Below are positions 52,618 to 64,000 of a DNA stretch of 64,000 nt, piece by piece (within the stretch, counting starts at the first letter, position 1; every line of letters starts with the position of its first letter). Below the pieces are notes generated by a model. The model did no database searches, was not told the origin of the DNA, and saw only the letters and a list, made by a program, of their open reading frames with translations. This DNA is from Hirundichthys speculiger. Taxonomy: Eukaryota; Chordata; Actinopteri; Beloniformes; Exocoetidae. Position numbers and translations under genes: made by a program. Location of the stretch: positions 1,984,001 to 2,048,000 of the forward strand of contig JAGFBZ010001926.1 in the NCBI GenBank assembly GCA_018398805.1, written 5' to 3'.

Positions 52618-54410
52618 TATTTTGGTACATGTGAGATATTCTCCTCCCTATAGCTGCTTTAAGCACTGGGGAAGCTGAATGATCGGACAGATGCGCTGCA
52701 ACACACAATCATTCAATTAAGTATTTCTCTGTGCACATTACTTGTTAGCGAGCACAACACACCACAGGCAAACACTGATGCTCGGCCGCTTTGAAGAATT
52801 TCATAACTGGTAAAGGGGAGCGTTATCTGAGATCCTGCTGCAGATAGAGACACAGCTGCAAGCTGAGGGGCCGGTTTGGGTATGGGGGGGTTCAGATACT
52901 GTGATCTGATTGTGCATGTTCGTGTTTAAGGAGCATAAAACGCAGCTCAGGAGAAAAAGTCCCAGATGTAGGAGTGTGTGTCTGTGTGCGTGCGGCACGT
53001 TGTCGTACCTGGTGAGATGCTTTGCTGTTTGTGGACTCGGAAATATTCGTGCCTGGGATGTTTAGTGTTTGGTATTGTACCAGTAGATGCCTTCAGGAAT
53101 TACTACGTGGAGCAATCCTGTCATCTAACATTTGCCTTTGCATTATTAAAATGGGCTCCTGCGCGTGTGTGTGATTTTTTTTTTAAATTTTTTTATTTTT
53201 TATTTTGTGTGTGTGTTAACGCGTGTGTCTCTGCGGCTCATCTGCAGAGCTGTGTGATTAATGACTCCGGGGGGAGTGAACACTCGCGGTCAGCCCGATG
53301 TGGTTATTCTGAGCTGACCTAGTGTGAGCAGGTCACTGTGGACACAAAGCCTCGGGTGATCTCAAAATCCTTGGCCATTGTCTCACCTGTACATCAGCCT
53401 CAGCACTGCAGGGATATCATCACCTGCTGAGAGCAGGCAGAATGCAGTTTCTACACAAGGACATGTATTCAATCACTGAGGAAGGACACTCACTCTTTTT
53501 CTGCTTTTTTCTCCCCCACTCTGCCTGCAAAATAGCTTTTCGAAAGGCCAGAATGGCTTACTGAGAGCACAAACATGCAGTGACACATGAATTATTGTTT
53601 ATTATTTATTTATATATTTGCAAATTACATGTTTTTTTTTTTTTTTTTTTTTGTGCACCGTTAATGCCTGAAGTGCAGTGATACATTAAGTAGATTTCTC
53701 TTTTTTTATCTATAGGCTATGTCAAGCTATCTTTAGAGGTCCTACCAGCATGTCTAGTCTCCAGGGAAACCAACCCTTAATTAGTATTTGTGTGTGCGTG
53801 CCTATGTGTTTTTTAATAATCAACATTAATGATATAAAGGGAGGGGAGTATAATACTGGATTAATATCTTAAAAATGCATGTGTCGTCATAACCAGGAAC
53901 CCCACAAACACTCAGTCAACCAGGCCGCCACCATGTTTGTACAGCAGATATATGAGATGTAGTCACCCTGATTACCCTGCGCTGCAGTACGCGCTCCTCT
54001 GTGGAGTAATATGGAAGCTGGGGGGCTTCTCTGAAGGAATCAAGGGGAAAATCATCAGAAACCGTAGATTCAAAGCCAAAAGCAGTTGAACTGAAACGGG
54101 AGGAGAGAGATCAGGGCTCAGAGGAGAAACGAGTTTCAGAGAGAGCTCTCATGTTTAGACGTACAGACACATGTTCATTTGTGCAAATTGTCGGCTTGAA
54201 GTCACACTCAGGCAGTCAGAGTTACATGAAGAGGTAAAAAAAAGAATTGAAAGACGCTATTTTTTGTCTCTTATTTTTATCAGTAGTCTAAGATACTGCG
54301 TATGAACTTGAAAACGCGACGTGAATTCAGACAAAGACAAAGGAGGCCAAAGACAAAATGGACTCCCCCTGGCTTGTGGATTGACAAGACCTTTGTGATA
54401 CTCATCTGGA

Positions 54411-54437
54411 CCCCCCCCCCCCCCCCCCCCCCCCCCC
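54411..54437. repeat. C27 homopolymer
   Basis: Uninterrupted C run, likely unstable and hard to sequence. Confidence 0.95.
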
Positions 54438-57400
54438 TCAACAGTGGCTATGCATTGAAACTGAATTAACAGCATCAAGAGAATGATGGTTATCTAACCC
54501 AAAGGGTTTTCCTGGCAGCTGCTGTGAGAGGCCATGAATCTCGTGATCTTTATCCTCTGCTGTGAATTTATGTCCTGAACAGAACAGATTTCTTACAGTG
54601 TCTGACCCAGGAATAGCTCTGCAGCTGACTGATCGACACAACAGTTTAATACACACTGCTTTGTTTGACTTAATATGGTCATTAATGGATTATATGCTTT
54701 GAATGAATGTCTTACTGGAAAATGTGGGTTTTTTTGTTTTGTTTTGTTTTGTTTGCTTTTTTTTAACTCCTTCTGATCAATAGTGCAAAAGGTTCTTGTC
54801 GACTACCTGATTCATTTGATTTTAAATCAAATAATTGCTTAGGAAAACTTTCTGTGGTCTTTATTTTCTCCTAATCAGTTTATTCTGCAGAAGCTGATTA
54901 CATTTTCTAATCATATCTCATAATAAGCCTACAAAGAAATCTATGTACCTCGTGGATTTGCAGCTTTTGTCAATAAGGTTGTTTTAGACCATCCTGCTGC
55001 TTCTATTGTAGAACAACTGAGTGTGTTCATGAGTCTCTGCATGCACACACTTTGTATGTGTGCTGTTTGTACTCATATAGCTTTGTGTGTGCACACATTG
55101 TAATCTTTGGTAGCAACATCTGCCTCTCAGAGATAACATAACCCTGGAATTAGGCATGCCGTCTTACAGCTGAGCATCACATCTCACTATTACAGCCCCC
55201 TAAATTCTACCTTTTTAGACCTCCATGTCCACGCTGACAGTGTCATGTCCTTAGGGAACCATGCCAAGTTAAAGAATATCACTTCAAAAACCATTGTAGA
55301 CCAGAATTCATAGTTATTTCTACGCGAGTCCTACACAAACAACTCTCACCTCAGCGGCAGAGCCGAGCAAACGGTAGGAGAGAAGACTAAAACAAAGAAT
55401 GTGGTGGTTTTCCGTTGGATAAAGATGCTTTTTCTGGCTCCAAATTATGCGCAGTGATGCTGCGTTTTGATGTAAAAGCTCTAAACAGCCTGAATCCAAT
55501 TACCTCTCCATACACTGCACCTGCAGCGAGAGCGGTGTCTCTTGACGCATCAGTGGTGACAGATTACTCTTTGAACTGTACTTTTAGGGGAGTTCAAACG
55601 CTCACAAAAGTTAACAAGGTGATGCATCAAAATCACAGGAAAAGCAGCATGCTATATGATAAAATGACATGACTAAGGGGTCGCCTGACTAGTCAGCTAA
55701 TGGAGACTGGAATTTCAATTCCGCCTTTGCTGCATTACACTCTTCAGCAGCTCGTATCTTTTGAACCTTATTTTGACTAGCTGTTCATGTGACATCTTAA
55801 GCCACAGAGGTCCAGGAAAAATGAAGTAAATTGGAGTTGAACTGTATGCTTCTTTTGTTACACTCTTCCTTAACTTTAGGAAAGTTTTAATGAATGTTAC
55901 TGTAAGAGAAATGGTATGGGAAGGGCTTTCCGCCCCCCCGCCTGTGTAATAATAGTAAGTAACATGCTTGTTCCTGTGGAGGATTGTGCAGCAGTGAGAC
56001 ATTCAAACAACTGGCCTCAGAATAAAGGGTGTAAAAGGGATGAAATGTAATGGTGCTTTTTTTTTTTCTGCACTGTCAGAGAACGGCCAGGGGAGCTGAG
56101 CGTAGCCCCGCTGACCTGGTTGAGTCACAGAGAAGGATAGGAGGCAAACCTCAAAAAAAGAAAAGAAAGGAAGGGAACAAGAGATGGAAAAGTGTCTCAC
56201 TTATACATCATTGCAGTTTTGGCTCGATGGATTGCTTCAGTCGCCGCAAGGGGCGTTTTTTTTTTGTTGTTGTTGCTCAATTCAGTCTAAAGCTTTACCC
56301 GCAATCTAACAATCAAATGTGGAGCCAATAGAAGAGATTGTGCCTCAGTAGTGAGCTCCCTGTGACTGCTGATAATTTTTTTTTTTTTTTTTGACCGAGT
56401 GCCAGCTTTAGTTTTTATTCCTCATTAGTTCTCAGAAGCAGATTGACTGAAGAAACGGCTTCCTCTCTGTCATAAATCAACTCGCACTCCTGTGGGCACA
56501 CAAGCAGCAGCAGCAAAACATGAACACACCAGGGGGCAAGTCTCAGGGCTTAGGTAATAGTTTAATCAGTCACTGACAGAAACTACAACGATATTGTGAT
56601 TACTAATTTCCACATGTCCGCTATGTGAATAAGTCTGTGCACCTGTGAGGGAAAGAGACTTAAAAGTTTGTCTGATATTAAAAAAGAAGATCCCAGACTA
56701 TCCTTTTCAAATGATTAAAATTCTTGAACTGATCCTTATTCTTTTAAATAATATGTGACATTTCATGCATTTTGCCTTTTGTCTGCAAAAATTATTAGAA
56801 TTCATATGCAATGCAAACCAGATTAGAGAAAAAGAGTGTGGGTTGATCTCCCGTATTATCAGTTTTGGAGGACCGTGAAGCTGCAGCACATTTGAGTATC
56901 TCTAATTTAAACTCTTGGAGAAGAATGGATAAGTGCTGTGTGTGTGTGTGTGTGTCAGAGAATGAGAGGTAGAGATAGAGAGGTTTGATGGTGTAACAGC
57001 TGCTAATTATTGCTGCTCTATATTTCACTGAGTCTGTTTGATCTCCTGTCCTGTGGAGAGAGATAGGGATTCTCTGCTCCTCATAAACTTAAACACGCAC
57101 AAATACACACGCACGCAAGCTAAGGGGTCACAAGAAGGAGAAATAAGACACGCACTGCAATTATCGAGTCGACAAGAGTTAACTAATATTAACTAATATT
57201 TTTAGGCAGCACCTCGGGACAGCAAGTGTACATTTAGTGTCTCGTTTTAGCGTCTGTATTAATGTCAAATCCTCTTGTAACACCCCATTGTGATGGTCTG
57301 TGTTCACTCATATCATAGAGGGCAAATCAATCCAGTTTCTCAAAGTACTCTGGGTAGTCTGAGTCCATCGACCATCTGGATGCTGTTCTGTTCTCTTCTG

Positions 57401-58752
57401 TGTTTTCCCCCCTTAGTGCCAGCCGCTGCAGCTATCAACTGCTTGGCACGCAGCTTTATTACTAGGCTTGAATGCATAGCAGCAGTTACCATCACCCATA
57501 ACCCTGGTGAGACTTTGAAGGAAGAAGCTCATCACTTCTATTAAAGATGCAAAACGTTGTTGTTGTTGTTTTTGTTTTTTTTTCCTTTGCCTTGTAATGG
57601 GGTTAAAGAAACGCGCGTCTTTGAACAAGGCAACTCAAGTGTTTGGCAATAAAAGGACTAATACCAAAATGTGTTTTCTTTTTAAAGGGCAGGCATTTCC
57701 TCTGGGCCTGACACAATAAAAAAAATGCTTTCATACGTGTTATTTATTTCTAAATTGGTCGATAAATTGATTACCTTTTCTTTTGTGCCTTTAGGATGAG
57801 CGAGACCTTTGCAAATGGTTTTAGTGATTACCAGTCTCATGGCGAGCCCTTTTCTAAATCAAAGTTCTGTTACAAAAAGAAGCAATTTTTCTTATGAAAT
57901 ACTGTGAAATACTAAAGTTTACCATACAGACCATGGACACCTTCGAATAATTCCATTAGAACCTAATAGAAGAAATTCCTATAATGTATTAGGATGATCA
58001 ACATGATTATGGATCATAGATATGCACACTGTGACACAGTCTTTCGATAAAAGGGGCAAAAGCAGTAGCGGTTTGAATCCACAGTGACTGAGGTGGTAAC
58101 AACGCTGAGTTGAAGGTTTATGTGGACATTGTTGCAAAATGCTGTAGGATCAACAACAATTAGAATAATAAAAAGCAATTGAGCCCCATTCATTTTCACT
58201 CACACTTTAATCCAACATATCACGTTCATTCATTGCTGTCTCATTAACTAATTTGTTCGCGGCCGTAAGGGAAAAAAAGCTCTGAAAAACATTTATCTCT
58301 GAAGCCATTATGTGTGGAATAATTAATGGACAAGTAGTCAAGGTTAAATTCACTTTTCATTTTAATGTTACAGTTTTCCAATCATATAAGTATATCTATG
58401 TCACTGCCATAATATTTACAGTATCCAAACAAAACAGATTTTTACCAGTGTCAGATATGGAAAATAGTTGTTCTTCCTGATGTGAATTTGCGTCTGGTCA
58501 GAATTCCTCCTAAAAACCTGCGCCAGCCCCTCCGGCCCTTAGTACATTATTTATGTTTTTTGAAAGTCACACTTCGACACAGATAACCTGTATGAAATGG
58601 AGATAAGGAAGGAGTATTATCACTTTCTCTTGTTATTCTGTGCCTAGCTTTAAGGGTACTTCAAAAGGCAGCTGGTCTCCCTGTGGCTCTGAAGGAAAAA
58701 GGGAGGATGACACAAGCCCAGTTTGTCTTTGAATAGCAGGTGCACCTTTCTT

Positions 58753-58758
58753 TTTATT
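58753..58758 (-). terminator. Candidate poly(A) signal for the ZNF804/GPATCH8-family gene
   Basis: Minus-strand AATAAA, about 260 bp downstream of the stop codon at 59017. Other signals may exist further left. Confidence 0.35.
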
Positions 58759-59016
58759 CTAGGCCTGAATGAAAAATGATAGCAAATGCAAAGGATCAAA
58801 GTCTGGTGTTTCAGTGTTAGCTGCAGGACAACGGAAGCTAAATGGGGAACCAAGTTTTCATTTGAAAACAGGCACTGAAAAAAAAAAAAGAGAAAAACAC
58901 ACACTGGCACAACCCAATTCCAAAAATCAGGCTTCTCTTCAAGCGTTTCCTTTCTCTCTGTCACTGGTCAGTGTTGCCAGGAAAGATTAATAGATATGGC
59001 AGCCTCTCTGTGAAAA

Positions 59017-62000
59017 TCATATTGCCTTCTGCTGAAACCTCACTGGCCATGATCTGTCCATGACAGACTGGGGGTTCAATGGTTGCAGGACGGGGGAGAG
59101 TGGAGTGAGTGGGGATGTGTGGAAAGCTGGGGACTGGGGGAGGAGAGGGACGGGATGATGGGAGAGCACGATGGAGGGAAAGAGGGAGGAGATGGAGATG
59201 GGGGAGAGATGAAAAGTTTGAGGGAGGGAGGGGGGACAAGGAGGTGGGTGTGGGTGGAAGGCGGGAGAAGGGGACGAACTGGAAGTGGAGGGGGAGTGGG
59301 GGGGCAGGGAGAGAGCTGTGTGTTGTAAAATGATGTGATGGAGACTGGAGAGGGGGGGAGATGGTGGAAGAGGGGTCATGGCCTGTGTAAAACTCTCTCG
59401 TGGGCTTAGTTGAGGGAGTGGGAGACCGATGTGGAGGGTGTGATGGAGTTGTCTTTGCATCACATCTGTATGCATTAACTGGTTTTGAGGCTGCGCAGGG
59501 CTGTGCAAAGGAGCAAGTGTGTATTGGTCTTCTGACTTCACACAGTTCTCTAAATGTACACCGTGTGAATAGCTTATCTCTGTATGTGTATCTGCACTCT
59601 CTTGTTTCTTTTCCAGGACTTTCTGCATGTGTTCTCTCGCTTGTTCTTGCAGCAGACGGTATTTGTCCATCTCCTCAGCTGAAAAGCTGATTGGTGGAGC
59701 TGACTCTCCAACTGTCTGTTTGCCGTCAGTCCTAATCTGTGACAGGCAGAGATTTGGCATGCTGCTGGGATTTGACTCAGCATTGTCCAGAGGACATTTT
59801 GGACTGTCAACAGTTGTGCCAGAATCCACTCCATGGGCCTCATCACTCTCCCTTTCTTGACTCCTCTCCAGCAGCCCTTTCCTTCTTCTTGCTTCTCTCT
59901 GGATTGCAGGAAGTTTTCCTATGAGAGGGAAAATCAACATCCTAGCTGGTTTCTGTGGCAAAGTCTTACCGTGACATAGTCCTGACAGAGTTGTGCCTAA
60001 GCTGCATGTTGGGCCAGTGGCAGAGAACCCATGGGAAGGGTCTGACTGTAAACTGGTCTCTTTTAGCTGTGAGGGACCTTTGTCACAGTGGTTCCCAGTG
60101 AGCCCTGGATGTCTTGGAGCTGGTTTGTGGGCGGTGGAATCAGCGAGGGCGACAGAGGAAAGGGCAGATGAATCAGACCGGGGACTGCTGTGCTTTCTTG
60201 CCTCCTGAGGAGCCTCTGCTGTCCCTGAGGAGGTCCTGCAGGACCCATCTGCAACGACTCCTGAGCAGGTACTGCTCCTGCTCCACTCACAGCTCAGCTC
60301 AGACATGTTGGTGCTGCTGCAAGGGCTGCAGGAGCGAGGGCTATGGCATCTGCTGCCCTGTGTGCGTATCACATTTGGGCAGCTGTGTGAGTGTCCTCTT
60401 GTCCACCACTCAGGGCTTGATATTTGTCTTGAACTTGAGTGTCTGATGCTTCCACATCTCCACGTACTGTATGGGCTGTCTCTGCTGTCAGCTCCTGTCC
60501 TGGGCCCTGAAATGGACCTGTATGTTCCCCTGTCTTCCCAGCTGTCACAGCTGCCCCACGTCCATGTGTCCACGCTACACCTGTCCCAGTCTACATCTTC
60601 GGTGCTTAGATGTCTGTGTCTCTTGCTCCAGCTACCAGGACTGGGACTAAACCTTGCTGCATGATCCCAATCCACTGCTCTGTTTCTCGAGCTCCAGAAA
60701 GTCCTTGACTTGCCCTCCTCATTATCTCCAGGACAGCACCCCCTCATCCACTCCCAGTGTTCAGCGTCTGACATGAGGCCGATGTCTCTGGAGTCTGAGT
60801 AACCCCCCCTTTTCCTTCCACTCTTCTCCCAGACTTCACAATTTCTCTTACTATGAATGAATTTCCTGTCCCTGTGGAGAAGTTTTCTCTTTTTCACTGG
60901 GCTGCTACCACAGCTGTTGTCAGGGTAACAGGAGTCAATGGAACTCCTGGGGTTGCTATGGTGACCCCTTTCCCAAAACAGGTTTGAGTTACATCCTGGT
61001 GAGAAGGAGCGTAAGGAGAAGTGAGACCGCCAGGGAAAAGTCACTGAATCTCCGTTGCGCTTACGCGGCCCCTCGGTATCTCTGTCTGCCGCGTGTCTGC
61101 TGAGCCGGGAGTAGACGCTGGGATGCTCAGCCTGTTCTCTTCCAAGCTGTGACTTGAGCTCAGTGCTGCAGCTCCTGCGAGGCCTCTTCCTGACTAAGAT
61201 AGATACTGGCTTAGCTTCATAACTCCCTGGGAGACAGTGGCTCCCCGCTATAGCCACCCTCCTCTTCTTCATCTCTCTTTGCCTCCTTTTCTTCGCCCAT
61301 CTCCCTCCAATGTCCCGTCTGCTCTCCTTCCCATTGGAAACTGTAGAAACAACACTCTTCACTTTGCACTTTGGAGATCGATGCTTGATAGAGGCCTTTT
61401 CCTTCTCCACTCGCTTCCTCTTTCTCAGCATGTGCTTCTTTGTTTTGGTCTTCTTGCGTGACACTTTTGGGACACTCACATACGGCTGTGAAGCACTCAC
61501 ACACTTCTGCATTGTCTCTCTCCCACATTCACACCTGGACGGGCTGATGCATATCCCCTGCGTTCCAGGTTGGGTGACAGACTCTAATTTGCAGCTCAGG
61601 GCTTTGATGGCTGGCTTCCTGATCCCTTTTGCATCCTTTAATCTGCCTCCCAGAGGATTCTTGGAGTTCGCGTCAGAGCTGTCATTCTGAGCAGGGTCAA
61701 ACGATTGCGAGGCGTCTTTCTCACAATTCTCATTACTTAGAATGCATCTTCCTCTGTGTGCTTCTGTTGATGATGAAAGGTTTTCATCCTTAAGGAGCAG
61801 GTGGGCTTCTGTCTGCACAATATGTCGTTCCTGCTTATCTTTCTCCTGTCTATGTGATCTCAACTCATCTCTTGCCTGTCTTTGTAAACATGAATGAGCA
61901 TCTGCTGTAAGAACAGCTGCCACACATGGCTTCGATTCATCAGAAGGATCACACAGGTGACTTTTTGGGGGCTCTTGCAGACCTTCTGTGAGTTTTTCTG

Positions 62001-62920
62001 GTGGTTGAAGGTTCAAGCAGAGTGGGTTGCAGCTGTAGGAAATGTGCGGTTGAGACTTGGTAAACTTAAGCAAACCTGCAGGCCAGCTGAGGCGGGTTGA
62101 GCCATCTTTCCCCAGAACAGGGACAAAACCACTGACTTCCCTCCCCATCTCTGTCTCTTGGTTTCTCTCTGTCTCTCTCTGTGTGGACCCCATGTGTGCC
62201 ACTGCCGATTCTGTGTCCCACACTGCCACCTCAATCTGTGATTGTGAGACTTTTGAGTCATAGATCTCATTATTAGGGGTCGTGACGGAAGTAGGGCAAT
62301 GTTTTAATACTATGTCTCTTTTTTCCATCTGTTCCTCTTCTTTTGTGGATTCTCTGAGGGTTGGCTGAATGTCACTTTGGCCAGAGCTGGACTTTTCCCT
62401 TTCCCTCTCACTGTGTTTCCTTTCATTCGTTTCCCTTATTTCCCTGTCGATATCCTCGATTATCTCCCTTATTCTTTCTTTCTTTTGTTCCCTCTTCTCT
62501 CTCTCCTCTTCCTCTTGGTCGGAGAAGACGGAGGCTGAGGGCTCCAGCCTGGGCCCCCTGCGTGAGAAGCAGAAGGATACTCCGAGCCGGCCTCCTACTT
62601 TCCCCTGTGCTGGGACAGGCAGCTGGGGACACAAGCTGTGGCGAGGCTGCGAATGCACTGCAGGAGTGTCTGCATCAGATGTCGAAGCGATTAGCCGTGG
62701 CTCTGCTGGAGCAAGGGGGAGAGATATTTGTGAAGGGGATTGGCACAGATCTTCCGACTGCTGGTTGAGAGTCCTGCGTTGTGCAGCAGGGGCGTGCTGG
62801 CGGTGGGTGACAGTTTCAGGTTTGTCCTCAGGGCTGTGGTCTCTTTGAGTCACATCTCCGTCTCGTGTCTGGCTGAAAGCCCTGACCGCACGTCTCAGCC
62901 CAAAGGTCCTTCTTGGGACT
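59017..62920 (-). CDS. ZNF804/GPATCH8-family protein, giant 3'-terminal coding exon
   Basis: ZNF804A/B and GPATCH8 are nuclear proteins with a single N-terminal zinc finger (plus G-patch in GPATCH8) and one enormous last exon. This exon opens at a tgttgcag acceptor, reads VPRRTFGLRRAVRAFSQTRD and then about 1279 residues to TGA, all open. Family blocks (numbered from the codon at 62853): GVSFCFSRRGPRLEPSASVF ~91-110; a Glu/Arg coiled coil ~114-155; FVPVLGKDGSTRLSWPAG ~243-260 with KFTKSQPHISYSCNPL ~263-278; a Lys/Arg- then Ser/Arg-rich middle; FPLIGKLPA ~975; EEMDKYRLLQEQAREHMQKV ~1060-1079; a Pro/His-rich tail with LSPISISSLFPSIVLSHHP. ISYSCNPL and PLIGKLPA favour GPATCH8 over ZNF804A/B, but the paralogue is unresolved. 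Zinc-finger exons lie beyond 64000. Confidence 0.85.
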
Positions 62921-63235
62921 CTGCAACAAGATGTGACGAGACAAATAAGTTAACTTCAGTTCAAGACGTAATTTTAACCTGCCTTAGAGCGATTCCTTAC
63001 TAGCCCCTGAGAAAACCAAAAGTATTGTTTTTGCAGTGATTTAAAGTGAGATCCAAGAACCCATGAAATTACCTAGAGGAGATGATCACTGTGATCAGAG
63101 TGGAACAGGTCTGAAACTTTCATCTGAGAGGGCAGTGAGGAGTAGCTTAGCATTCTGTCAAGTTGCTCTTTAGACACTTTTGTCTGAAATGTTAGTTTAA
63201 GATTCAGTTGTTGTGTCATTGCATTTTAAGTCTCC

Positions 63236-63283
<48 letters not shown>

Positions 63284-64000
63284 AACAAACATAATTGCTT
63301 GTATTAATGATAACTCTAAAAATAATAATTGCATTCAAAAATCTTTTTCTTGGATTACTAAACTCAAAAAAATGTGTTAAACATACAAATACTGAAAAAC
63401 ACTACTTTGAAAGCCCCGCAAAAACAATGATAGGGTTTTCTTTTTTTTCTTTTTTTAAATTAGCAACGACAAATGCAAAGTTTCTGTTTTATGAATATTT
63501 CACGCTTTATACCATGAAATCAGGCTGAAAAGGCACTGACCATAAAGTGCGCCCAAAAAAGGAAAAGAGCTTAAGGCCGTTTTTGTTGTTATGAAATGGT
63601 AAAAGAAGAAAGTAAGAACATAAAAATGCAAAAGAGCTCAGAACATTAAAAAGATCTGCGTTCTTTTACACTTTTCCTTTTTGGAAATCAGATCATCTTT
63701 CACACTCTTAGCTCACAGTAACATTGCTTCCCTTTTTCCGTTTTCTTTTTTTTACAATGACATTTCAATCTTTGCTAGCCACAGTCTAGTTGTGTGATGA
63801 GACAAATAATTGATTATAACATAAAGTACAGTAGTTATATGCAGGTATGAAGTGATCCAAGGCCATTTATTGCTTTTGCAATCCAGGACTAATGAGGTTG
63901 TTTTGAGGAATGCAGGAGGTAAAAGTAGCATGTGTAGGATGGATAGAAAAGATAGCATGCATTTGTTTTTTCTCTATAAGTACTCATAATAATGCTATTC
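62921..64000 (-). other. Upstream intron of the ZNF804/GPATCH8-family gene
   Basis: AT-rich sequence with a T42 tract (63237-63278). No exon with a C2H2 or G-patch signature was found on the minus strand. Confidence 0.6.
63237..63278. repeat. T42 homopolymer
   Basis: Uninterrupted T run, possibly the poly(A) tail of an antisense retro-insertion, although no element body was recognised beside it. Confidence 0.9.

Larger units (their letters stand above)
50631..58700. other. Convergent intergenic region (8 kb)
   Basis: No gene recognised. It contains a weak LINE-like patch (51790-52080), a Tc1-like MITE (52252-52617), a C27 run (54411-54437), a T-run near 53632-53652 and short CA/GT tracts. 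ORFs here are short and lack splice-supported homology. Confidence 0.6.

Noticed and set aside
62369..62848. 159-codon plus-strand ORF
   Set aside because: Antisense shadow of the large minus-strand exon, whose reading is supported by family motifs.

Overview
This is nuclear DNA from a bony fish, probably a percomorph teleost. Coding sequence is broken into small exons with GT-AG introns and is AT-rich between genes. There are long (TA)n and (CA)n microsatellites, A/T/C homopolymers, and repeat families typical of teleosts: L2-type LINEs, hAT, Tc1/mariner and Harbinger DNA elements. Nothing bacterial, no operon and no CRISPR array is present. I see no tRNA or rRNA gene.

Three protein-coding genes can be read. 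(1) mindy3, a K48-linkage deubiquitinase, lies on the minus strand from 19739 down to 1521. Twelve coding exons are in the window and its last ~100 codons lie off the left edge. (2) An Acl4-like TPR protein, a probable assembly chaperone for ribosomal protein L4, lies on the plus strand from 20975 to 50373 in eleven coding exons. Three of its introns are very large (4.9, 12.8 and 7.9 kb). (3) The giant 3'-terminal exon of a ZNF804/GPATCH8-family gene lies on the minus strand (62920 down to 59017). Its zinc-finger or G-patch exons lie off the right edge.

Layout: 1-1520 is the mindy3 3' side with no recognised exon. 1521-19739 is mindy3, with two long introns holding hAT fragments. 19740-20974 is a 1.2 kb divergent promoter interval with two inverted CCAAT boxes. 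20975-50373 is the Acl4-like gene, whose introns hold an L2 fragment, an antisense LINE, a complete non-autonomous hAT-like element, a hAT transposase tail and a Harbinger-like MITE. 50374-59016 is convergent intergenic space with a clear Tc1-like MITE. 59017-62920 is the large exon and 62921-64000 its upstream intron.

The most unusual signals are: a U12-type (minor spliceosome) intron in the Acl4-like gene that appears to use AT-AA ends; a GC-AG intron in mindy3; a NAGNAG tandem acceptor; and one single-base insertion in a coding exon of each of the two small-exon genes (4876 and the A5 run 23690-23694). Both genes otherwise look fully conserved, so base-level sequence error is the simplest explanation of the two insertions, but it is untested. 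The genes share no obvious pathway. The divergent pair may share a housekeeping-type promoter.
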